Shown here piece after piece: positions 1-8,540 of a stretch of DNA of 64,000 nt. Origin of the DNA: Alphaproteobacteria bacterium. GTDB taxonomy: Bacteria > Pseudomonadota > Alphaproteobacteria > JACAEB01. The stretch's first letter is position 1; every line of letters starts with the position of its first letter. Location of the stretch: assembly GCA_024236075.1 (NCBI GenBank), contig JACKLE010000004.1:124001-188000 (forward strand), written 5' to 3'. Made by a program: the position numbers and the translations under genes. The notes below the pieces were generated by a model. It was not told where the DNA came from and did no database searches. It was given only the letters and a program-made list of their open reading frames with translations.

Positions 1-687
1 GAGCGCGGCGTCGTAGGCGCGGATCGCGTCGAGATCCTTGACGGGGTGCCAAAGGAGAAAGATGCCGGTCGCCCAGCGGCGATGGTTCGCCTTCAGCGAC
101 TCGGCAAGGCGGGCGAACTCGCCCGCCTCCTCGAAGGGTGGGTCGAGGAGGAGGAGGCCGCGCCGCTCCTTCGGCGGCACGAAGGCCTTCGCCGCATCCC
201 AGGCGTCGAGCGGGATGGTCTTGACCTGTCGGTCGCCGGCATAGCGCGCCCTGAGGGCGGAAAAATCCTCCGGGTGCAGCTCGACGAGCGTGAGGCGGTC
301 TTGCGTGCGCGCAAGATGGCGCATCACGGCGGGCGAGCCGGGAAAGGTCCGCAGGATTCCGTCGGGATTGGCCGAGGCGACGGCGCCGAGATAGGGCGCG
401 AGCGCCGCGCGCGCCTCCTCGCTCGGGGCGGGGAGGGCGCGCGAATTCTCCTCACCGGGAGGAAGGCCGAGACCGGCGAGGCGCGCCAGGCGCCCGATGC
501 CTGCGCGCCACTCGCCCGTCTTCGCCGCCTCCGGCCCCGCGAGCGCATAGGCCCCGATGCCGGCATGGGCGTCGATGGCGCGCCAGGCGCCCGGCTTGGC
601 ATTGAGATGGGCAAGGATCGCGGCGAGCACGGCGTGCTTCACCACGTCGGCGAAATTTCCCGCGTGATAGGCGTGGCGATAGTTCAT
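1..687 (-). CDS. rlmJ: 23S rRNA adenine-N6 methyltransferase RlmJ (3' end cut by window edge)
   Basis: RlmJ methylates A2030 of 23S rRNA using S-adenosylmethionine. The frame is open from the ATG at 687 down to base 1, so 229 codons are visible and the C-terminus lies outside. The N-terminus reads MNYRHAYHAGNFADVVKHAV, the family's hallmark start, and the adenine-methyltransferase catalytic motif appears as DPPFEE at about residue 182 after a run of leucines. E. coli RlmJ is about 280 residues, so roughly four fifths is present. It starts 30 bases after the desaturase stop on the same strand, suggesting co-transcription. The call rests on the N-terminal signature and motif and is firm. Confidence 0.93.
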   Translation of the reverse strand, partial: MNYRHAYHAGNFADVVKHAVLAAILAHLNAKPGAWRAIDAHAGIGAYALAGPEAAKTGEWRAGIGRLARLAGLGLPPGEENSRALPAPSEEARAALAPYLGAVASANPDGILRTFPGSPAVMRHLARTQDRLTLVELHPEDFSALRARYAGDRQVKTIPLDAWDAAKAFVPPKERRGLLLLDPPFEEAGEFARLAESLKANHRRWATGIFLLWHPVKDLDAIRAYDAAL

Positions 688-717
688 CGGGCAGCGGCGG
701 CCGCGCGGCCGCCGGCC

Positions 718-1656
718 TCAGGCCGCGAAATTGCGGATCTTGGCGCTGACGCCGGGCAGGTCGCCCTCCATCGCGTAATACGCCGTGCCGTAATCGTAGA
801 ACGGAATGCGCGGATAGAGATGGTGCATCAGGTGGTAGGAGTGGCCGCAGAAAGCGAGGTCGACGAGGAAGCGCACGGGCTTCGGGAAAAGGAGGATCGC
901 CGAGTCCGTGTAGCGGCCCCGCTCGGAGTGGGGATGGTGCACGGGCCAGTCGAACATCAGCGGGCAGAGGCAGACGCCGAAATAGGCGGGCACGATCCAC
1001 CCGAGCATCACCTCGTTGCCCCAGCCCACCGCATAGGCGGCGGCGACGATCGCGACCGCCACGCCGACATAGACCATCTCGAAGAAGAACTCGCGCTTCA
1101 CGACCGGCGTCTTGGCGAGGCGCCAGAGGTGCCAGATATAGACCGGCTGGATCGCGAGGCAGCGCAGGATGAGGCTCGGTATGGAATTCGTCTTGACCCA
1201 ATAGTCGGGGTCCTCGACGGGGTCGTTCGTGTGCTGATGGTGATGGAGGTGCAGGCGGCGGAAGCCCGGATAGGGCGCGAGCAGGATGAGCCCGCTCGCA
1301 TGGCCGATGACCTCCTCGAGCCATTTCCACTCGGTGTGCCGCCCGGCGATGTTGCCGTGCACCGCCTCGTGGAGGGGCGTGAAGATAAAATAGATGATGA
1401 CGGCGTTGACCGGGATCGCCACCCACCAGGAGACGTAGCCCTCGATGGCAAGCCCCGCCATGGCGCTCGCGCCTGCGATGACGCTGAGGAAGAGGGCGAC
1501 GGTCGGCCAGGCGAAGCGCCCGGAGAGATCCTTCAGCGTCGCGCGCGCCTTGCGCTCGAAGGCCCGCGAGGCCTCCTTGAGGGCGGCATCGGCCTCGTTC
1601 TCGTTCGCCGGAGCGAGACCGGCATCGGCTTCGACGGGCTTGGCTTGTCTGAACAC
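718..1656 (-). CDS. membrane fatty acid desaturase-family protein
   Basis: A di-iron membrane desaturase/hydroxylase (FA_desaturase superfamily) of 312 residues. Three histidine clusters are visible: HEAVH at about 96-100, HLHHHQH at about 136-142 and HSYHLMHH at about 272-279, the last two being HxxHH types. Hydrophobic stretches flank them (about 50-95 and 190-240). The substrate could be an acyl lipid or a carotenoid-like compound; the sequence does not decide. I chose a GTG start at 1656 because AAGAGGA lies five bases upstream. The longer frame to 1740 has an Arg-rich, unlikely N-terminus. It precedes rlmJ by 30 bases. Confidence 0.85.
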   Translation of the reverse strand: MFRQAKPVEADAGLAPANENEADAALKEASRAFERKARATLKDLSGRFAWPTVALFLSVIAGASAMAGLAIEGYVSWWVAIPVNAVIIYFIFTPLHEAVHGNIAGRHTEWKWLEEVIGHASGLILLAPYPGFRRLHLHHHQHTNDPVEDPDYWVKTNSIPSLILRCLAIQPVYIWHLWRLAKTPVVKREFFFEMVYVGVAVAIVAAAYAVGWGNEVMLGWIVPAYFGVCLCPLMFDWPVHHPHSERGRYTDSAILLFPKPVRFLVDLAFCGHSYHLMHHLYPRIPFYDYGTAYYAMEGDLPGVSAKIRNFAA

Positions 1657-1918
1657 GGCGGTCCTCTTGGTCCTGTCGAAATGCCGTCGCGCGGGGCGCG
1701 TCGCGGGTCCGCGCCACCGCACAGCAACTCCGGCGAGCATTTCATGGTTAGCGCGTCGTTAACCCCTTTGCAAGGAAGGAAGTTGCGTCTCGATTCGGTA
1801 CAAGTGCCGCGAAGATTCGAGGTCGAACGGTTTCGTCAACCTTATCTTCAAGCAAACGGTTTTGGCTTGGCCTCCTGAGGCGCGCAGGGCGCCGCATCCC
1901 GCGGTCGGGGGGCAGACG

Positions 1919-2452
1919 ATGACGGCGCAGCATGCCGATGCGCGCGCGCGGAGCAGCCATGGCGCGACGGACGCGCCAAGGGCGCTCGACGGCATTGCCT
2001 GCCTCGAGGACGAGGCCGCGATCCAGGGCGCGCGCAACCGCCAGGCGCTGGCCTGGTGGCACGGCGCGCGCGGCGACAATGTCGCGCCTGCCGCGCAGGC
2101 CTTCGACGTTCTCGACCTCGCTCCGATCGCATCGCACCTCGCGCTGCTCGACGTGATCGGCGAGGGGGCAGACTTCCATCATCGCCTCATCGGCACGGCG
2201 ATCGTCGAGCACCTCGGGGTCGATGGCACCGGGACGCCGTTGTCGGCCTATGACCGCGAATCCGAGTTCTCGCGCCGGACATGGCATATTCTCGGGCTGG
2301 TCGTTTCGCAGCGCCGCCCCGTGCTCAATCAGCCGGGCTATGCCCGCGTCGCGGGCAGAGAGCATCGGCGGCACGAGTCCCTGACCCTGCCGCTCGTCGG
2401 CGCCGACGGACGGGTCGCGCGCGTCCTGAGCGTCCTCGACTTCCTGAACTAG
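1919..2452 (+). CDS. PAS_5-type sensory domain protein
   Basis: A soluble protein of 177 residues matching the alphaproteobacterial PAS_5 family: an AWWHGARG-like helix, a 'LL-D' strand, then FHHRLIGTAIVEHLGVDGTG, ending in a conserved strand and ALP-type region. Proteins of this kind consist of a single PAS fold with no output domain; ligand and partner are unknown. The ATG at 1919 is preceded by a GGGGG ribosome-binding site. An in-frame TTG at 1862 would add 19 residues but lacks such a site. It lies about 100 bases upstream of the MFS gene on the same strand. Confidence 0.75.
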   Translation: MTAQHADARARSSHGATDAPRALDGIACLEDEAAIQGARNRQALAWWHGARGDNVAPAAQAFDVLDLAPIASHLALLDVIGEGADFHHRLIGTAIVEHLGVDGTGTPLSAYDRESEFSRRTWHILGLVVSQRRPVLNQPGYARVAGREHRRHESLTLPLVGADGRVARVLSVLDFLN

Positions 2453-2554
2453 GCGGCGGCCGGCCATCTCCCCTTCTGCCCTTCGCCGCGCTAGGCTCGG
2501 CCGGACGCCCCTTGCGCGAGGGCGCGCAAACGCGAAAAGAAGGGGGACGTCCAC

Positions 2555-3886
2555 ATGTCAGGCGAGGAACTGCGCGGTGCGCCCGCCGAGGCGCGCGCCG
2601 GCGACTATGTTTTTCTGGGCTTCGTCACGCTGCTCAACGTGCTGAACTTCGTGGATCGTCAGCTTCTGGCGAGCTTCGCGAACTTCATCGTGCCGGATCT
2701 GAAGCTCACCAATGCCGAGTTCGGCCTGCTCACGGGCTTCGCCTTCATCGTCTTCTACGCGGCCATGGGCCTCTTCATGGGCGTGCTCGCGGACCGGCTG
2801 CACCGGCCGCGCCTCATCGCGGCGGGGCTCGCGCTCTGGAGCGTCCTGACCGCGGCGTCCGGCGCGGCGCGCGGCTTCGTCAGCCTTGCGATCCCCCGCA
2901 TGCTCATCGGCGTCGGCGAGTCCGCCCTTTCGCCGAGCGCCATCTCGATGCTGGCCGACCGGTTCCCGGCAGGGCGGCTGGGCTTTGCGAGCGGCGTCTA
3001 CTACATGGGCGTGCCCATCGGCGTCGGCGTGAGCCTGCTCGTCGCCGGATATCTTGGGCCCGCGATCGGCTGGCGGAACTGCTTCTATGTCCTCGGAGCC
3101 GTGGGGATCGCGCTCGCTCTGGCGATGGTCTTCGTTCCGGAGACGGAGCGTCGGCGCGCCCGGTCCGAGCGCCTCCGGTCGCGCAGCGGCGGCATCGAGA
3201 CCTCGGTCACCTTGCGCGGCTCGGTCGCCGTTCTCGGCCGCGCGCTCGCGACCTCGCCGGCGCTCTCGCTGACCATTGCGGGCGGCGTGGCGCTCCACTT
3301 CATCCTGGGGGCCGCCGCCTTCGAGCAGCTCTGGTTCGTGCAGGAGCGAGGCTTCGAGCGGGGCGAGATCGCGCGCCTCACCGGCTATATCGGCATCGTC
3401 GCCGGCATCCTCGGCAATCTCGTGGGCGGGGCCGGCAGCGACTGGTTTCAGAAGCGCACCGGCGCCGGACGGCCCGTCTTCCTCGTCATCGTCATGCTCG
3501 CGACGACGCCCTTCACGCTGGCCTATCGCCTGGTGCCGCCCGACAGCTTTTGGTTCGTGCTCGGCATATTCCTGGGCTATTTCCAGCTCGGCACCTTTTA
3601 CGGGCCGACATTCTCCACGGTGCAGGAGCTGGTGCCGCCGCAAATTCGCGCGACCGTCATCGCCTTCTACATCCTGATGCTGAACCTCGTCGGGCTCGGC
3701 GTCGGCATCACGCTGGGCGGTTACACGATCGACTGGCTCATCGCCGGCGGCGTCGAGGCGCCCTACACCTGGACGCTTTTCGGCTTCGGCATCCTCTCCG
3801 CGGTCTCGATCCCGCTCTTCTATTTCGCGGGGCGCCGATACGCGCTAGACCGCGCGCGGCTCTTCGCCGCCGAAAGCCCCTCCTGA
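2555..3886 (+). CDS. major facilitator superfamily transporter
   Basis: A 443-residue inner-membrane permease with about twelve hydrophobic segments and a central charged loop (about 190-215). The N-terminal NVLNFVDRQLLA segment and the cytoplasmic loop GVLADRLHRPRLI resemble the spinster-like MFS branch often annotated as organic-acid or lipid transporters. The substrate cannot be read from sequence. The ATG at 2555 follows AAGGGGGAC. The stop lies four bases from the stop of the convergent DNA glycosylase gene, leaving no room for a separate terminator. Confidence 0.88.
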   Translation: MSGEELRGAPAEARAGDYVFLGFVTLLNVLNFVDRQLLASFANFIVPDLKLTNAEFGLLTGFAFIVFYAAMGLFMGVLADRLHRPRLIAAGLALWSVLTAASGAARGFVSLAIPRMLIGVGESALSPSAISMLADRFPAGRLGFASGVYYMGVPIGVGVSLLVAGYLGPAIGWRNCFYVLGAVGIALALAMVFVPETERRRARSERLRSRSGGIETSVTLRGSVAVLGRALATSPALSLTIAGGVALHFILGAAAFEQLWFVQERGFERGEIARLTGYIGIVAGILGNLVGGAGSDWFQKRTGAGRPVFLVIVMLATTPFTLAYRLVPPDSFWFVLGIFLGYFQLGTFYGPTFSTVQELVPPQIRATVIAFYILMLNLVGLGVGITLGGYTIDWLIAGGVEAPYTWTLFGFGILSAVSIPLFYFAGRRYALDRARLFAAESPS

Positions 3887-3890
3887 CGCC

Positions 3891-4613
3891 TCATTCGCTT
3901 TCGCCGCCCATATAGGCGGCGAGACGCTCGGGCGAATGGTTCTCGCCCCAGGAGAAGGCGCAGATGCGCGAGAGCTCCGTGTACGAAAGGCCCGTCTCCT
4001 TCGCCCAGGCATTGAACTGCTCCTGGACGGCGGCCAGGTCGCGCTTGGACGTCGGGGCCTCGGCGATGGCGAGGCCCGCATCGCGCAGGGCTCCGGCGAC
4101 GTCGCGGTTGAGGAAATAGGCGTCGTAGCCGACATGGCGCAGGAAGCGCTGGCCCGTCGCGCCGCCGAGCCGGCTGCCGCGCTTCGTCAGGAGCGCCGTG
4201 AGGCCGATCTGATCGTCCTTCGGCCATTCGGCGAGGAATTTTCCGAAGCTGCCGTGCTCGGCGGCGACATCGGCCACGAAGCGCGCGTTCTCGCGCACGG
4301 AGCGGATCTTCATCCCGTTGCGGACGATGCGGGTGTCGCGCGCGAGGCCCTCCCAATACTCGTCCGGCTGAAAGAGCAGCGTCTTCGGAGCGAAGCCGAG
4401 AAAGGCCTCCTCGAAGCCCGGCCATTTGGCCTCGATCACCTTCCAGGCGAAGCCGGAGCGGAAGATCCACAGCGTCATCTCGGCGAGGACGCGGTCGTCC
4501 TTGAGGCGCGCGAGCGCCTTTGCGTCGGGCGGCGGCGAGAGGAGCGCCTTCAGCGCCTTCGCGCCTCCCTTGCGCTGCTCCGCCCGCGCCCGGATTTTCG
4601 CAAACGAGGCCAT
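3891..4613 (-). CDS. DNA-3-methyladenine glycosylase I-like protein (Tag/COG2818 family)
   Basis: A 240-residue protein resembling Tag-type base-excision glycosylases that remove 3-methyladenine. The central and C-terminal parts carry the family pattern (TLWIFRSGFAWKVIEAKWPGF, then FLRHVGYDAYFLNRD). It lacks the classical N-terminal CGW segment and shows only one cysteine, so the zinc site of E. coli Tag is absent; it belongs to a divergent branch. The ATG at 4613 was chosen over longer frames whose extra residues are Arg/Pro-rich. The preceding small gene ends seven bases upstream, so they are probably co-transcribed. Activity is inferred from the family only. Confidence 0.75.
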   Translation of the reverse strand: MASFAKIRARAEQRKGGAKALKALLSPPPDAKALARLKDDRVLAEMTLWIFRSGFAWKVIEAKWPGFEEAFLGFAPKTLLFQPDEYWEGLARDTRIVRNGMKIRSVRENARFVADVAAEHGSFGKFLAEWPKDDQIGLTALLTKRGSRLGGATGQRFLRHVGYDAYFLNRDVAGALRDAGLAIAEAPTSKRDLAAVQEQFNAWAKETGLSYTELSRICAFSWGENHSPERLAAYMGGESE

Positions 4614-4620
4614 CGGCTTC

Positions 4621-4887
4621 CTACCGCATCCGCCCGGCGGCGCCTGAGCGAGCCGAACCTGCGCGCGCGCGCTCCTCCGTCGGCAGAGCACGAGACCTTG
4701 CCGGCCTCGCGACATGGGCCCGGAGGCCGCTCGAAAGGCGCTGCCAGGCAAGAAGGCTCATGCGCAGCTCGCCGCCCGCCGGATCGCGATAGGTGCCGAA
4801 TCCGCTCCCGGCGTCATAGACGAAGGCGTGCAGCCCGCCGCCGCCGTCCCATCCGAACGCCACCTCGGCTTTGGGCCCGTTCTCCAT
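4621..4887 (-). CDS. small hypothetical protein upstream of DNA glycosylase
   Basis: An 88-residue frame beginning MENGPKAEVAFGWDGGGG. The first 50 residues look like a compact beta-rich domain (hydrophobic/aromatic alternation, several glycines); the tail is Arg/Ala-rich and may be poorly conserved. I do not recognise a family. It ends seven bases before the Tag-like gene, which supports it being real and part of that operon. An upstream ATG at 4914 adds nine residues. Coding status is uncertain because the GC-rich tail also resembles noise. Confidence 0.5.
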   Translation of the reverse strand: MENGPKAEVAFGWDGGGGLHAFVYDAGSGFGTYRDPAGGELRMSLLAWQRLSSGLRAHVARPARSRALPTEERARAGSARSGAAGRMR

Positions 4888-4965
4888 CGCGCCTCTCCCC
4901 ACCGATGCTCTCATGAAATGCTGCCACCGGCCGGGAGGGACGTCAAGAACAAAACGGGTACGAAT

Positions 4966-5424
4966 TCAGGTCGCGAGGCCGAAAAGCGCACGGAAACGGG
5001 CGGGATCCATGAAGGCGAGATATTCCGCCTGGAACTCTTCCGTCAGGACTTCGAGCAGGAACTTGTTCTCGATCCAGAACTCGACGACGTGGAAGACGCC
5101 GCCCCGGTCGCAGACCCGCGCGGTCCATCCCTCGCGCCTTGCGAGGGCGAGGATCTCGCCGGCCGTCAGCGGCGAAGCGACCGCGAGGTGGACTTCGGAG
5201 GCCGGGGAGGGGGCCTCGTTGCGCCAGCCGACCTCGGCCCCGTCGGGGACCAGACGCTGGCCGCGCGGCACCACCTCGATCTCGCTGCCGCGCGCATCGC
5301 CCGCGAAGGCGATGAAGCTGCCCGGGAAAGGCGGGAAGGCGGAATAGTCGCCGCGCCAGAGCTCGGCGACGACCTTGGCGACATGTTCGGGACGATCGGC
5401 CGGTATCGAGGCATGGAACAGCAT
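4966..5424 (-). CDS. conserved hypothetical protein, dioxygenase/VOC-like
   Basis: A 152-residue soluble protein starting MLFHASIPADRPEHVA. I recall similar N-termini in alphaproteobacterial conserved hypotheticals that are loosely VOC/glyoxalase-like, but no metal-ligand set is clear here. Features include FPPFPGSFIAFAG near residues 35-47 and a C-terminal helix rich in Phe and Glu. The start is well supported: GGAGGGAGGG ends four bases before the ATG at 5424, and the longer frame to 5538 is Arg/Pro-rich. The next gene, the small protein at 4887, begins 78 bases downstream. Confidence 0.7.
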   Translation of the reverse strand: MLFHASIPADRPEHVAKVVAELWRGDYSAFPPFPGSFIAFAGDARGSEIEVVPRGQRLVPDGAEVGWRNEAPSPASEVHLAVASPLTAGEILALARREGWTARVCDRGGVFHVVEFWIENKFLLEVLTEEFQAEYLAFMDPARFRALFGLAT

Positions 5425-5602
5425 CGCGCCCTCCCTCCAACGGCGCCCGTGGGGATCGCGGGGCGCGGAGCGAGGGGGATTTGGGCGCGGCGCGCGCATG
5501 GCGCAATCGGCGCGTTCGTCGCCTGTGACGCTCGTCACATGTCGGGTCGGCTATGCAGCCAACGCAGGATTTCCGTCGCGGCAATTCCGACGGGCGCCCC
5601 CC

Positions 5603-7951
5603 TCAGCGTTTCTTCCCCCGCCGTGGCGGGCGCGTGCCGGCCCGGCCCGCCGTCGAGCGGCCCTTCGGCAGGGGCGCGGCCTGGTTCTCTATCAGGGGGC
5701 GGCCTTTCCCGTCGGAGCGGGCCAGCTTACCCCCACTCCGACCCTGCCCCTTCCAGGGGGAGGGAGAAGACGCGCCGAGCGAAGAGCCTTCCTCGAAGGC
5801 GGCCTCCGCGCGCGCGATGGGGTCGTCGGCGAGGCTCAGCTCGCTCGCCTGGAGGCGGCGCAGCTCGTCGCGGAAGCGCGCGGCCTCCTCGAATTCGAGA
5901 TTGGCCGCGGCCTCGCGCATGCGCTTTTCGAGCTCCTCGATCGTCGCCTTGATGTTGTGGCCGATGAGGCCGCCGCGCGCGCCGACCGCGCCCGCCTCGA
6001 CGGTGACGTGGTCGCGCTCGTAGACGCTTTCGAGAATGTCGCCTATGGCGCGCTTGACGCTTTCGGGCGTGATGCCGTGCGCCTCGTTGTAGGCGACCTG
6101 CTTGGCGCGCCGTCTCGCCGTCTCGGCCATGGCGCGCTCGAGCGAGCCCGTCATGTTGTCCGCATAGAGAAGGACACGCCCCTCGACGTTGCGTGCCGCG
6201 CGCCCGATGGTCTGAACGAGCGAGGTCTCGGAGCGCAGGAACCCTTCCTTGTCGGCGTCGAGGATGGCGACGAGCGCGCATTCGGGAATGTCGAGCCCCT
6301 CGCGCAGGAGGTTGATGCCGACGAGCACGTCGAAGGCGCCGAGCCTCAAGTCGCGGATGATCTCGATGCGCTCGATCGTGTCGATGTCCGAGTGCATGTA
6401 GCGCACGCGCACGCCCTGCTCGTGCAGATATTCCGTCAGGTCCTCCGCCATACGCTTCGTCAGCACCGTGACGAGCGCGCGGTGACCCCGCGCGGCGACG
6501 TCGCGCAGCTCGGCGAGGAGATCGTCGACCTGCGTGCGCGCCGGGCGCACGATGGTGGGCGGGTCGATGAGGCCCGTTGGGCGGATCACCTGCTCGACGA
6601 AGACGCCGCCCGTGCGCTCAAGCTCCCAGGGGCCCGGCGTCGCGGAGACGTGCACGGTCGAGGGGCGCATCGCGTCCCATTCCTCGAATTTGAGCGGGCG
6701 GTTGTCCAGGGCCGACGGCAGGCGGAAGCCGGAATCGGCGAGCGTCTTCTTGCGGCGGAAGTCGCCGCGGAACATGGCGCCGATCTGGGGCACCGTCACG
6801 TGGCTCTCGTCGGTGAAGACGAGCGCGTTGTCCGGGAGATATTCGAAGAGCGTCGGGGGCGGCTCGCCGCGCTTGCGGCCCGTGAGATAGCGCGAATAGT
6901 TCTCGATGCCGGGGCAGGAGCCCGTCGCCTCCATCATCTCGAGGTCGAAATTGGTGCGCTGCTCGAGCCGCTGGGCCTCGAGGAGCTTGCCCTGGGAGTT
7001 CAGCCACTCCAGCCGCTCCCGCAGGTCCACGCGGATCTGCTTGATCGCCTGCTGCAGCGTGGGGCGCGGCGTCACGTAGTGCGAGTTCGCGTAGAGCTTG
7101 ATGAAGTCGAGCTCGTCCTCCGTGTGCCCCGTCAAGGGATCGAACTCGACGATCTTCTCCACCTCGTCGCCGAATAGCGAGAGGCGCCAGGCGCGGTCCT
7201 CGAGGTGCGCGGGCCAGACATCGATCACGTCGCCCTTCACGCGGAAGGCGCCGCGCTGAAAGGCCGCCTCGTTGCGCCGGTACTGAAGGGCCACGAGGGA
7301 GCGCACGAGCTCGCGCTGGTCGAAGCGCGCACCCGCCTTCACCGTCACCGTCATCTCGGAATAGGTCTCGACCGAGCCGATGCCGTAGATGCAGGAGACG
7401 GAGGCGACGATGATGACGTCGTCGCGCTCCAGCAGCGCCCGCGTCGCCGAATGCCGCATGCGGTCGATCTGCTCGTTGATGGACGATTCCTTCTCTATGT
7501 AGGTGTCCGTACGCGGAACATAGGCCTCCGGCTGGTAGTAGTCGTAGTAGGAGACGAAATACTCGACCGCGTTGTCGGGGAAGAAGCTCTTGAACTCGCC
7601 ATAGAGCTGGGCCGCGAGCGTCTTGTTGGGCGCGAGCACGAGGGCGGGGCGCTGGGTCGCCTCGATGACCTTCGCCATGGTGAAGGTCTTTCCCGAGCCC
7701 GTGACGCCGAGCAGCACCTGGTCCTGCTCGCGCGCCTCGAGCCCCTTCACGAGCTCGGAGATTGCCTGCGGCTGGTCGCCCTTGGGCTCGAAGGGGCTTT
7801 TGAGCTGGAACGCGATGCCGCCTTCGGTCTTCTCGCGACGCTCGGGCCTGTGCGGCGTCCATACGGCCGCCAAACGGTCGAACACGAAGGCCGCGCCGGG
7901 CGCTTCGGAGAGGCCGGGGGGAACGGTCGGGGAGCGGGGGGGCGAGGACAT
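5603..7951 (-). CDS. uvrB: excinuclease ABC subunit UvrB
   Basis: UvrB is the DNA-damage verification helicase of nucleotide excision repair, loaded by UvrA and handing over to UvrC. At 782 residues it is longer than the usual 670-700. Visible are Walker A GVTGSGKT (82-89), the beta-hairpin [10 protein letters not shown], the helicase motif TIGRAARN, and a C-terminal UVR motif (about 665-700) for UvrC contact. The extra length comes from a 45-residue N-terminal extension and a low-complexity tail after residue 720, whose DNA contains a palindromic repeat-like insert (5730-5769). The start is the ATG at 7951. Confidence 0.97.
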   Translation of the reverse strand: MSSPPRSPTVPPGLSEAPGAAFVFDRLAAVWTPHRPERREKTEGGIAFQLKSPFEPKGDQPQAISELVKGLEAREQDQVLLGVTGSGKTFTMAKVIEATQRPALVLAPNKTLAAQLYGEFKSFFPDNAVEYFVSYYDYYQPEAYVPRTDTYIEKESSINEQIDRMRHSATRALLERDDVIIVASVSCIYGIGSVETYSEMTVTVKAGARFDQRELVRSLVALQYRRNEAAFQRGAFRVKGDVIDVWPAHLEDRAWRLSLFGDEVEKIVEFDPLTGHTEDELDFIKLYANSHYVTPRPTLQQAIKQIRVDLRERLEWLNSQGKLLEAQRLEQRTNFDLEMMEATGSCPGIENYSRYLTGRKRGEPPPTLFEYLPDNALVFTDESHVTVPQIGAMFRGDFRRKKTLADSGFRLPSALDNRPLKFEEWDAMRPSTVHVSATPGPWELERTGGVFVEQVIRPTGLIDPPTIVRPARTQVDDLLAELRDVAARGHRALVTVLTKRMAEDLTEYLHEQGVRVRYMHSDIDTIERIEIIRDLRLGAFDVLVGINLLREGLDIPECALVAILDADKEGFLRSETSLVQTIGRAARNVEGRVLLYADNMTGSLERAMAETARRRAKQVAYNEAHGITPESVKRAIGDILESVYERDHVTVEAGAVGARGGLIGHNIKATIEELEKRMREAAANLEFEEAARFRDELRRLQASELSLADDPIARAEAAFEEGSSLGASSPSPWKGQGRSGGKLARSDGKGRPLIENQAAPLPKGRSTAGRAGTRPPRRGKKR
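5730..5769. repeat. palindromic repeat-like element inside the uvrB 3' end
   Basis: A short G/C-tract palindrome centred on CCCC-TTCCA-GGGG with outer CCCT/AGGG arms (5742-5764), flanked by a CCCCCACTCCGACC segment. It resembles dispersed intergenic palindromes that I recall from many alphaproteobacterial genomes. It lies in frame within uvrB and encodes a Ser/Pro/Gly-rich stretch ([15 protein letters not shown]) after the UVR domain. No second copy was noticed in this window. Confidence 0.55.
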
Positions 7952-8000
7952 GCGCTAGCATATGGGAGCGAGTGCGCCGCCGGAAAGGCGGGGGAGCGCC

Positions 8001-8429
8001 TCAGTTCACGATCGAGAAGCCCCGCACGGCGCGGTGCTCGACATAGTTCGCATGGGCGAGGTCCATGAGGATCGTCGAGGTGCGGCCTTCGGGGCAGGTG
8101 AGCTGATAGGCGTTGAGCACGGTGCCGTAGGGGCTGGTGTCGAGCGCGCCCTGGCGCTCGAAGGACGGCGCCGCGCCGCTGGGGCAGCGCAGGCGGGCGA
8201 GATAGGCGCGCTCGCCCTGGATGAGGTCGGCGCGCACCGGATTCTGCTGCGAGCCGAGCGGCGCGCGCGCGATCGCCCGCCAGTCCGGATAGACCGTCTT
8301 GAAGCCCGACGGATCGGTCAGCGAGCGAACCTGCAGCGGCTTCTGCGAGACGATCCGCGCCCCGCCGCACGCGGCGAGCGCGAGGCCCGCAGCGACCGCC
8401 ATCCCCAAAGGCAGGAGAAACCGCATCAT
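8001..8429 (-). CDS. putative lipoprotein, conserved hypothetical
   Basis: A 142-residue exported protein beginning MMRFLLPLGMAVAAGLALAA followed by CGG, a good lipoprotein signal with the lipobox cysteine near residue 21. The mature part has two further cysteines (near RCPSG and LTCPEG) that could form a disulfide. I do not recognise a family. Two adjacent ATGs (8429, 8426) are possible starts; CAGGG lies just upstream, favouring the second slightly. It stands 49 bases upstream of uvrB on the same strand, but a functional link is not implied. Confidence 0.75.
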   Translation of the reverse strand: MMRFLLPLGMAVAAGLALAACGGARIVSQKPLQVRSLTDPSGFKTVYPDWRAIARAPLGSQQNPVRADLIQGERAYLARLRCPSGAAPSFERQGALDTSPYGTVLNAYQLTCPEGRTSTILMDLAHANYVEHRAVRGFSIVN

Positions 8430-8540
8430 CCCTGTTACCCCGTCCGGACGCTTTTCGTCCCCGGCGCGAAAGCGTACCCTCACCTGCAAAAGGCGCGCAA
8501 ATAGGGCGGCGCGCAGGGCTCGGGCTCAGGGGGGCACGCC

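Noticed and set aside
46..1878. 610-residue plus-strand frame
   Set aside because: Arg/Ala/Glu-rich antisense of rlmJ and the desaturase; no motif or ribosome-binding site.
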